In this document: positions 34,391 to 44,100 of the stretch, piece by piece
Position numbering within the stretch: position 1 is the stretch's first letter
Layout of the letters: every line of letters begins with the position of its first letter
Origin: Paramacrobiotus metropolitanus
Taxonomy: Eukaryota; Tardigrada; Eutardigrada; Parachela; Macrobiotidae
Direction of reading: 5' to 3'
DNA length: 64,000 nt
Assembly: GCF_019649055.1 (NCBI RefSeq)
Contig: NW_026570221.1
Span: 868,001 to 932,000 of the forward strand
Made by a program: the position numbers and the translations under genes
Notes under the pieces: model-generated
Database searches by the model: none
Told to the model about the DNA's origin: nothing
The model's input: the letters and a program-made list of their open reading frames with translations, nothing else

Positions 34391-36980
34391 TAGCATTGAT
34401 AACAAATCAATACTTACTGTATTTTCAGATAGTGCGTGGTAGTTTTTTGTTCGCTGGATAGGGGCATGCGGTAGTTTAGCTGTAAATTTGCGCTGTCGAT
34501 TAACCGGAAAACATGGTACGTTCAACATATTTAGCATGATTGATGAATCCAGAAGAGCAGAATTATTGGGATTGTTTCTTGTATTTAAAAATGCGGCTCT
34601 AGAAAAAGTTTGAGAATGTGTTCTAGCAAAATCAAGCACCCCAATAATCTTACAGTACTAGTGCACGTACAATACATGCATCGGCCAGATCTTGTATGGC
34701 TAGCCGGGCTAAGAGCTTCATATACGATGTGTAGTGCAAGCGTGCCGACAAAAAAAGTAAAGAAGCCGTTTTTCGATTAAGTCTAATTACATGTTCAATA
34801 CTTATTTTACGCAGATATGTTGTCTAATATTTTGTCTAGGCAAACTCTTTCCAAGTTTCAAAGTCACCGTAAAATTGGGTTTGACATTTTACGGCATCGC
34901 GCTGCCCGGATTCAGTTCGGACGTATCCAAAAGGCAAAAGGTTATGAACCACGACCGATCTGACTGCGGTCTCAGATTTCTAGATACGCTTTGGGTTAGA
35001 AGGATCTACAGTCTTTGGTGAGGCCGATGATTTTTTTCTAATACGTCTTTGGTGCGCCAACATCTGTTAGCAAAAACAACGCATGTTTGCAGGTAGTGGC
35101 GATCAACAAACAAATTTTACATTTTCTGTGATCGCGGAACATTGAGGACATTCGACTTTTACTTCTATGCATCGGTCGAACCCCGTGCGTAGCCTTTCTG
35201 AAGGAATTGTACCAACGGCTCTGCTCCACTGGTCGTTCATTCAATCAACCCTTTTCAACTTTGAAAATTTTTTGATACGCCGGTGCCTGCACAAATCGGT
35301 TTATCGAATCGTCGTCAAATCTGTAATGACAGAAAGGACAGTAATATTTTTAAAAAACCACGAGAAAGATCTTCAGCTCACGAGTGGTGATAAACTGTGC
35401 ATTTTACATCCTGCGAACCCAGGAGCGAAGCTGTTCAGCGAGCAGTTCCTACACGGTCAATCAATTAGGACCAATCCCGCACATTATAGAAGGGAAAGTT
35501 TTGGCTTTCTAAATTACCAGTTGTGCTAAAAAAGAAGCAAACAATCACAGTTATTTAGACAGACTGATGGCCGGCATCCGGCGATTATTAAAATCTGACA
35601 ATGATCCGCAGCCAACTTTTCAAATTAACACATCTTCGCATACATTTTCCTGTTGGCCATACCATGCTGCAAATGGTACGAATCTAAAATGTATAACAGC
35701 TTTCATCAGTTGTTCCGAGTCATTGTTACGACGAATTTATGGAAAGGAGATGTACAGTGCGGGGTTAACCCGTTGACGGGTATTGGCGTCAGGACGCAAA
35801 ATGGTCTTTTGAATTTTTTTCCCAATGATTGGGAACAGTTAATGAATATCAGTTAGCATAATTAGCAATAAGAGACTTTAAAGCAGCAGTAAAAACATAA
35901 TTCAAACTTATATCTCAAGTGTATTTACAAATGACCGTTGCCCGAAAATGGCTAATTTCGGACTTTTCAAGCTCTCGCAGATCTTGCTAATTAACTAATT
36001 AGTGGATGAATAACTAAACAAGAGATAAATCAAAAAAGGACAACTAACAACGTTCTATTCCAAATCAATTAACACGGGTCTCGTAAGTTGAACCGTAGAA
36101 GACCACAGTCCGTCAAAAATTTGTGTAGCGTGCCAACACCATTGCCCATGAAGGGTCTCGAATACACGGGCGGGTGCAATTTCGACTATTTCTCTTTATC
36201 ACATAATCAGATCAAGTTACTGTCGGTTCGTACGCAAAACATGCGCCACGCGGTTCTGTTGGTCGGAAACTGGCAAAAAACGCTTTTGCGTATCAACACC
36301 CCGGGCGGTCGGCAAAAAGACAAAATCGTCTCTAAATTTTTCGGCTTCCGGAAAACGGAACGCTTAGAGGAACCGAACATGATAGTCCTAATTGTAATTC
36401 TATACCGTCGTTGCAGTAACAATGTAAATGGCGGCACAACACCACGGCGGCCCGTTTCTACATATTAATGTATTGCTTGGGCAAGCTATGCGAGAGCTGC
36501 ATAGCTTTTCAGAAACATGAATTTTGTTCCATCAGTCTCGGGCGGTTAAAAACTACAGTAACTGCTAGTGCTCACTATACGCGTGCACATTGGGGATCTT
36601 GACCTTTGCGGCAGCCTAGCTATTTTCTTCCGGTCGCTAACGCGTTCCCGAAGGTGCTAGTGACCGGTGTCTAATATCTCATTTTGCGCTAATAACCACT
36701 GCAGCTGGACTATCCGCGCCGCCTTTTTGGACAGTGGCACTTGCGGCCATACCAAGGAAAAATGCATATGCGCACTATGCGGGCAGTATAAAGGCGGCTA
36801 GGCGTGCCAGACATTCAAGAAAAGCAATGTTAAACTTCAAAAATGATGCTTCGTGCAGTCTCGTATGAGAGTATAATGAAAGTTATGGGAGAGAAATATC
36901 GTTAGCATCGTTTACTTTCTGTATTCCATCTGTAAATAGTGGTCAAAATACATGGCAACGGGATATGGCAGTTTTTAATT
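34391..36980. other. Gene-free stretch
   Basis: Several ORFs of 70-126 codons occur (for example 35167-35529 and 36088-36468). None shows recognisable motifs, consistent splice sites or similarity to other ORFs in the window. I leave this stretch unannotated. Confidence 0.45.
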
Positions 36981-36990
36981 TTTTGCTGAC

Positions 36991-37014
36991 CAGTGGTCAA
37001 CTTGTTGACCACTG
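36991..37014. repeat. 24-bp near-perfect palindrome
   Basis: CAGTGGTCAAC is followed by TT and GTTGACCACTG, giving an 11-bp stem with a two-base centre. It is isolated in gene-free sequence. Confidence 0.8.
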
Positions 37015-37519
37015 CTATGCTCTTGTTTGGAAGTCCTTTTTTTGTATTATTTAATGGATTTATTACTTTTATTTAATTTCCGTTCGTCTAATTATCACAA
37101 AATTAAACGTTTTATGCTGTAGACCGTCCATGGGCATTGGCGTTGGCAAACACCCTAGTCACCAACGGCTGATCTATGGTCAGCACAAGCTTACAAAAAA
37201 TTCCCATTCTTAATTGATTTTTTTCATCGGGAAATCCCGATTTTCAAAAGGAAACTCGCATTCCTTCGGGTACCGCCCGCTGGAGGGTTAAGAGTCTGTC
37301 CAGGTGACCCCCAAGGTGTATTTGTAACGTCAGTCATCGCTGAAATCAGCCTTTCACTTCCGCCTTTCATAAGTGCCCTGCGCCTCTTGTCGCTCCAGTT
37401 TTCCGGGATAATGATGATCATAAATGGTAGCTGTTTGCCTAAAATGGTTGCATGAATTTGTCACTAAAAGCTGTACAGGCACCAATATTCTGGCACAGCG
37501 CAACAATTAGGATCAGTAC

Positions 37520-37715
37520 TTTTGCCGCACTACTGAATCAGTAGTGCGGCAAAATAGCCTAACGGCTATTGGGCCGACCGTAGTGCGTTTAAATAGCCTA
37601 ATGGCTAATTAAGCGCAGTGTGCGGCAAAATAGTCTAGTGGCTATTGCGCCTACCATAGTGCGGTAAAATAGCCTACTGGCTATTCTGCCGCAAAGACTG
37701 CGGCAAAATAGCCAC
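37520..37715. repeat. Cluster of the GGCTATTTTGCCGCA word with a 17-bp-arm palindrome
   Basis: At 37520-37554 a 17-base arm (TTTTGCCGCACTACTGA) is followed by one base and its exact reverse complement. Downstream to 37715 at least four more direct or inverted versions (GCGGCAAAATAGCC, GCGGTAAAATAGCC, GGCTATTCTGCCGCA) follow at roughly 40-55-base spacing. Confidence 0.85.
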
Positions 37716-37867
37716 TTCGATATTTTATAAAGGGTTCGCTGGCCCACCCGTGAAAAATGTTCTAGACGCGCCACTGAAGGAGCACTTTAACACCCAAGAC
37801 ACTGCAATCAACGACAACGGCTTACTGTACGCTCATCCCACCAAGAATGCTGGCTGGGTCCCCGCAC

Positions 37868-38440
37868 ATAGTGCATCTCCTGACTGAGAACCTTGACGAT
37901 TCGCAGATCGAAAACCTCCTCAACTTTGTTGGTGCAACTGCGCTGATACCGTCGGGTGCAAAGTCCAGTAGACGTTAGGCAGAGGGCACGTCCTCAGCAC
38001 GAAATGGCCCACTGCAAGGTGTCCCGGTCTGGCCACTCTCTCAGGCAGATCGAGAATCTGTCGGTGGGGAAGCAGTTCGCGGCGAGATTGCCCGTCCATC
38101 AATACCTCCACCAGCGCCATATCTCCAAAGTACTTGAACCATCCTGTAATCACTATCCCGGGGTACCACGTCCAACGGCGATCCCGTCCGTCGTGCAGCA
38201 GCACCTCCACGGTGGCTCCTTGGCTCGCGTGGAAGAGACGACGAGTAGAGCAGTTCCAGATCTTCCCGTAGGGCACCAGCTCCGCCTGCTGTGACCGGCA
38301 TCCGAAACCAACGAGCAGACTCTCCTTCTCTCCCAGGCCGATAACGTGGCCGTGTTGCAGCTTCCCATTAATCTCCACATCCACAGCATTCCATGCGTAC
38401 AGACTACAGAGATTGCTCAGCATCTTCGTAAAGATGCATT
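37868..38440 (-). pseudogene. F-box family copy D, N-terminal exon only
   Basis: It contains the family signatures YAWNAVDVEINGKLQHGHVI, ELVPYGKIWNCS, WTWYPGIVI and SRRELLPHRQI, corresponding to exon 1 of copy B. At the 5' end the family start (MHLYEDAEQSL) runs into a stop and the frame changes before YAWNAV. Near the 3' end another one-base shift is needed to reach FDLRIVKVLSQ, after which homology stops abruptly. There is no F-box exon downstream. It is a truncated, frameshifted relic about 1 kb from the LTR of the giant retrotransposon. Confidence 0.8.
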
Positions 38441-38838
38441 CTTGTTGGTCTGCTCGGTAACTCACCAGGCCATTGGCAGGCAGAGGCACCCGTATGTGAT
38501 AGCAGGAAATGCCAAGAATACAAGTAAAAGTAAGAATATTCGAAATCGCTGCCGAACGCTGATCAAGATGGAAAAATTCGAAAACGTACAAGCTCTTCTA
38601 GACCAGAAGATGCTAGCGCAGTTCTCAATGATCTGGTCAAATATGAAGCCAACAGCAGCACTGGATGATGAGCGATAGCTCGCCTCGGCACTGTAACGCA
38701 GCCTCGGCTCGTCAGTGGCCGCACTCTCGCAAAACTCAGCACACTGTAGTCGTAGCGACTTCACTTTGCGAGACCGACACGATGTCTGTACTGCCCCGCA
38801 ATACTGACTTCAAATTTCGTTGAGTCCGATCCGAACTA

Positions 38839-38840
38839 CG

Positions 38841-38876
<36 letters not shown>

Positions 38877-38878
38877 CG
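38839..38878. repeat. AT-dinucleotide microsatellite within a palindrome
   Basis: About 14 TA units are bordered by CGCTAAT on the left and ATTAGCG on the right, so the whole 40 bases are self-complementary. Confidence 0.9.
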
Positions 38879-38879
38879 A

Positions 38880-39418
38880 TTTTGAAAATCATACTCCGAC
38901 CACTCCGATCTGTACTGTACATAATATTTTTTACCAATCTGAGTCCTCAGAAATTGTTTTTGCCTTTGTATTTTAAATTTTTTTAATTCCCGGAAACTTT
39001 AATAATATCATACCTACGCTTCCTGCCACAGCTGGGAACATCTAAAGGCCGCGCACGCCAAATTGTTGCCAAAAGTTATTCAATTCTTAAATCTGTCGAA
39101 CCAGATGAACTTCTATTTAATTTTCACATCCGAATAAGATCTAACTCACTGTACGAAAGGATGCCAAATTGACTCGAGAGTGCAGTATGTGATTGCCGTT
39201 TACATTTCGCATCGTTTGAGCCATTGATTGCCCAAATCCGAGAGCTTTTCAAGTAGTGACAAGTGCAAACCAAAAATCTCGTTATTTTTCCTATCGCCAA
39301 AGTCGCTGTTTTTGGCTTTTGCTTTGTGGGCTTTTACTTCCTGTTGTCCGGTTTTGGCAACAAATCACAGCTATAATGCATATTCTTGACCATGTTTTGA
39401 TCATTTACGGTGAGCCTA
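38880..39418. other. Gene-free stretch before the giant retrotransposon
   Basis: Short A/T-rich sequence with no supported gene. It is the presumed 5' flank of the insertion. Confidence 0.5.
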
Positions 39419-39533
39419 TGTCAGAGGCACATGACTCCGCCTGGTGCATACGGCCCACCATGGACGTATTTGCACTCATGCTTGCCATATCGCCTCTCTC
39501 GCTGTACGTACGTGTGCTGCTGCACTGCACTCG

Positions 39534-39551
39534 TATCCGCTGAAGCGGATA
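39534..39551 (+). promoter_or_regulatory. LTR hairpin with CTGAAG apex
   Basis: TATCCGC, loop TGAA, GCGGATA form a perfect 7-bp stem. Flanking TGCACTGC and GCAGTGCA can extend it after a small bulge (39521-39562). Two further hairpins with the same apex occur in the leader. Confidence 0.6.
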
Positions 39552-39810
39552 TACGCAGTGCACACACTGAGCATACTTGCTCTCTCGTCCCTCTTTCGCA
39601 GTATGACTCAGCGTTCATACGCTCGCGTTGGATCGAGTCCAGTCTGCGCATCAACACACAGCTGATGGCGCACAGCACGTGCTTGCCGCCAGTTGCTTCT
39701 TTCACGCCTTGACGGACGCTCAAGAGCCTTTTTCAGCATACACTTGCTTAGCCATCAGTGCTTTGTTTTGCTTTCCTGCTATTACGCAGCATTGCTCCCC
39801 TTTATTTGTC

Positions 39811-39816
39811 AATAAA
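39811..39816 (+). terminator. LTR polyadenylation signal AATAAA
   Basis: A canonical AATAAA stands 36 bases before the LTR end, in the position expected for the R/U5 polyadenylation signal. Confidence 0.6.
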
Positions 39817-39852
39817 GCATCACTCGTTATCTCCTCGTGCTTGTCTGTTACA

Positions 39853-39863
39853 TGGTAGCAGAT
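39853..39863 (+). promoter_or_regulatory. Primer-binding site, initiator Met-tRNA
   Basis: TGGTAGCAGA is complementary to the 3' end of animal initiator Met-tRNA (which ends TCTGCTACCA). Further on, GGTTTTCGATCC (39872-39883) resembles the complement of the T-arm, so the primer may pair in two blocks. The site directly abuts the LTR end. Confidence 0.75.
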
Positions 39864-41152
39864 TCATACGGTTTTCGATCCCACGGAATCTCTGAGGAGA
39901 CGGTGAAGGCTTCACTTGCGGAGAACTCGTCAGGAACCTGAAAGTCACTGTCAGATTGATTACTGAAGTAATCTCTGCCTTGACTTTGATCAGACTGATC
40001 ACATCGTCTTACAGCTGCGGAGAAACGAGGATCACTGAAGTGATTCTCCCCACAGCTGGTGAGCACAGTCTTCTTTGGCTCTTCCACATTGAAGAGCACA
40101 TTCCCAACAGCACGGACTTTTCCCAACTGACGGATCAGACTCGAACGAGAGTCTGCAGCGCGAACGGATTACTCCAATTATACGGGGACCATCGGTTTGA
40201 ACACCGACCCGCAACTCTAACAGCGGATTTCAGCACGGAAACGACGGATTTCCGACCTCGGACGGAGGAAATCGACCGGAACCGACACCGACACCGACAC
40301 TGGTAAAGTCACGGTTATAGGTCGATTTTAGCCGCAACTAGTTCGGCTTTTTACTTTCTAACGGTAGAAAACTATTTCTAGCCGTAAGTTTAAACTTTTC
40401 ATCGGTTAAAAAGTAATTTCTGACGGAGAAACCGACTCGGAATTTTGCTTTTGGTCGAGAACCGACCTGCTAGGTCAACGAACCTGTCTAGACAGTTAGA
40501 CAAAGGCTAACCGGCAACAGGTCGGAAATTCTCTTCATTTTAATTTCTAACGGTGTTTCGACCACCAGAAAATTTTCTTAATTAATAAAACTAATTTCTA
40601 ACGGTTAAAAACTTCAAAATCCGACTAGATAAACTTTCTAGCCGACCTAAAATAATTTGTTTTTCTAACGGGAAATAGCGCGAAAATTCTCGAACTTCCT
40701 TGTGACGTCATAACGACCGCTTATCAGTACTTTAGAGGCAGCCAATCAGAGTGCAGGGGAAAGTTCCCATAGCCTAACATAGGCGTGATTCATCGTTTTT
40801 TGTAAAATTTGCACACGGCTCGCATTCTGTGACGTAGGCAGAAGTGCAAGACCACTTAACCTGTTACGTCACACTGGTCAGCACAGTAATATAGGACGTA
40901 CTATACTGTACTACTATAACGTACTGTACTGTACCATTGTACTGTATACTAATACCCTGTGTACTGAGTCACCAACAGACACATCAACAACAACAACAAC
41001 ATCTCACCGGACGTTCCTGACCCTCGGAAGTTCCTGAACAAAAAGACGATCCTGACTTTACCGAACATCTTCACACAGAAGATTGTTCGACTTTTCCTTT
41101 CTAACCAATAAAATTCGTAAGGCTCCACCAGAGCCGACCTGACTCGACAACA
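39864..41152 (+). promoter_or_regulatory. Structured 5' leader of the giant element
   Basis: About 1.3 kb separate the primer-binding site from the gag start. It holds hairpins with a CTGAAG apex at 39958-39973 (6-bp stem) and 40027-40048 (9-bp stem), and a perfect GTGAAG-G-CTTCAC palindrome at 39903-39915. About seven copies of TTTCTAACGG-like words lie between 40352 and 40670. A (CAA)n run sits at 40985-41000. Donor-like sites are GGTAAAGT near 40302 and CGTAAGG near 41117. No ORF is supported; this is likely where packaging, dimerisation and translation signals reside. Confidence 0.6.
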
Positions 41153-44100
41153 ATGTCGAATCCTCGAGAAAACGAGTACGCGAGAAAGTTCAACAAGGAC
41201 TACTCTCGGCGTGCGAACATGACCGGAAAGTACTCACTTCGGTACGCCGGTCAGGACACGAGTCAGCCGTCCTCAACCGACTCGACTAAGTCGGCCGAAG
41301 CAAAGGAGAGACGCAACGAACGGATCCTCCTTGCTGACTCGAATCCGACCTCGGACGACAGTTTTGAGGACGCCAGGGATAAAACATTCCTGGACACCCA
41401 AGCTGACGTAGCAGCCCCGTCCCACCCGACAGGGGGGGATGTGGAACAGCTGCAGGCAGAGACCACATTGTCTCATGCCGACCAACAGTCGAGCTCACAA
41501 AGAGCTCAAGACTCGGTAACGGTCACAAAGACCACCGAGCTCGGACGGCAATCACCCAACAGAACGGAAGAAGTGCCGAAGCCGACCTCGCCCAACATGG
41601 ACATACCGACTAACCAAGTCGGGAGGAGATCGCCGACCACACAGGCCGAGCGAAAATCTCCGACCAAGGAAGTCGGTGAACAACAACTGACTAGCCAGGC
41701 CGACCAACAGAAGGTCGACCTTCCACCAGCTCAAGAGGTCGAACAGCCGACCTCGACCGGAATGGAAAAGCTGACAACGGATGCCAGCAAAGTCCAACCG
41801 ACCACACAGGTCGGAAGGATTTCGCCGACCTCGAAAATCGGTCAACAGATACCGACCTCAGAGGTCGGAGAAAAGGAAGTCGGCAACAAGCAACCGACTA
41901 GCCTGGAACGGCAACCAACCGATACAAAGTCGGATGCGGCCGTCCAGCCGACTAAATCACCGACCGGAACGGAAGATTCCGAAGTACCGCCACGGAGCGG
42001 CCCTCACCCAGCCGGATCGCCGACCAGCATACCGGCACCCAACGAACGGATTATTTCACCGTTGAGCCGACCTTCGCCAACTGGAAGCGACTCGACTCGA
42101 GCAACCGGAGCTCAACAAACGGTGAAGTCGACCAAGGCGACACAAAGTCGACCTGTCGACCTGAAGACTAGACCGTCACCACCAATGTTCGAACCTAGCG
42201 AACTTGGTAGCACTCCGTCACCGACAAACGAAGTCTTTGACGCAATAACTGAGTCAAGACCGAGCAGTGCGGACGGATTCTTCGCGACGTCACCGAAGTC
42301 CAACAAGGACGACCTCATCCACCAGGCCAGTGCACTCGGAAATACGGCCAAGAAATGGGTAGCGGCAACACCGCCCGAAAGGATCGTAGACGTCGACCTA
42401 CTCCGCGCGAGATGCCGTAGGCTGATCACTCAGATCGCTTTGGCAGACAGAATTGTCGACTCGGCGGGAAAGTCGCTCCGAAACTCGGAGGATACCCATC
42501 GGCTCGAACGGAGCAAATGGGAACGCGACATGGCGGATGCTAACAAAGGCATCGCTCTCCAACAAAAGGAGATTGATCGGCTAACCGCCATATTGAAGCG
42601 AGCCGACCTACCGTGCCGATACGAAGATGACCAAATCGCCATGCTTAACGGTAAGCTGGATCGGTCAACCGCGGCAGTCTTCGAGATCAAACACGAACTC
42701 GACGAGGCGAACAAAGCACTCGAAGAGACAAAGAAAGAACTGGCCGATGTACAAACAGCATTGGTCGAGTCGGAACAGGCAGCAGGAGCGTTCCACCAAC
42801 AACTTAATCAGGCCAACGAGGAAGCCGAGGTCTATCGCAACGAAGTCGATAGATACGTAACCGAACTCAAGAAGGCCGATAACGAGATCGACCGACTGAC
42901 ACAACGAATTGACGAGCTTGAGTCGGAGATGGAACTCCTCTTCACCAGGATGGGACGTCGGTTCATCGACGCGAACGCTCGGGACATGGGTTTTTCTAAC
43001 CAAAGGACAGCCGATGTCGACCTGGTGGAAGCAAACGCTCAGCTAACCGACCAGGTCTATGGACTGAACCAAGTCCTTAAGGAGGAACAGAAACTCCGAG
43101 CTCAACTGGAGTATAACTTGAACGAGGCTCAAAAGGTAAACGAGGCGCAACACAGCCGCATCCTTTACCTGGAGGCCCGTGAGGTCGAACTATACGACTT
43201 TGGCGAACAAGCCGCCCGCAATCTCACAGAGATGATGCGGCAAATGGACGAGATGGACACGGAAACACGGTGTCTAAGGGAGGAGAAGAAACACCTGGAA
43301 CAAAGCCAGGTCGAACTTCCTTCATACCGGGAACAAAGCCGGGTGGAACCCCCCTCATACCGAACGTCCATGGCACAGGATCAACAGCCATCGCGAACAA
43401 TAAGCGATATCCTGTGGGGAGTCGATCCGGCTCAGGAACTGGCGAAGAAGGAGAACAACACCTCCTACTTCGTTGGAGTCCTAACAACCGACCCGAGTGT
43501 GGGAACAATCCCACAACCACCACCCGTACCAAGTGCTCCGGAACCGGAACACAATACGTCGACCGCGGCACCACGGGTACCAACGTCGAATGTGGCGACA
43601 ACGACGTCGGCCGGTGCATACACTAGCACTTCGTACGCAACGCGCACAACAATGTACGCGCCGGTACCTAACGCCAGAGGAGACCGGACAACGGACGCCG
43701 AACGTCTCCCAGCCCAGCTGCCAAGACTTGGCATGGAGGCATACCGTCCACCACGGACGAACTCTAACCCAAACTTCCTCCGTCAGAATCCGCAGTTCGA
43801 CTTTGAACGCGGACGAGCTCGGTCATTCAACGTGGATGACCAGCGCCAGAACGGACAGAACGGAGAAGATAGCTCCGACCAACAAGGCCGAGCGCCTCCG
43901 AACCGACCTACACAAGGTCGGATGCCGGCTCAGGGAACACAGCCCAACCGGTACGGAAGAGTCTACGACCAACCGAGTGGATTCTATCCACAGGCGCCGA
44001 GACAAAATCGAGCGCCCCCTCCACAACAGTATGGGGGACAATCCCAACAGCCTCGTTACGACGACCAGGCTCAGGCGCCGCATCCGCAACAGGACGGATA

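Larger units (their letters stand above)
39419..39852 (+). repeat. Probable 5' LTR
   Basis: The 3' edge is set by the primer-binding site that begins at 39853; the LTR ends ...TTACA. A 5' edge at TGTCAG (39419) gives TGT...ACA ends and a length of 434 bases, typical for Gypsy. It contains AATAAA at 39811. The 5' edge is a best guess because the 3' LTR is outside the window. Confidence 0.6.

Noticed and set aside
38839-38878. Palindromic AT run as a replication origin or transposon end
   Set aside because: A simple TA microsatellite explains it; no associated features.
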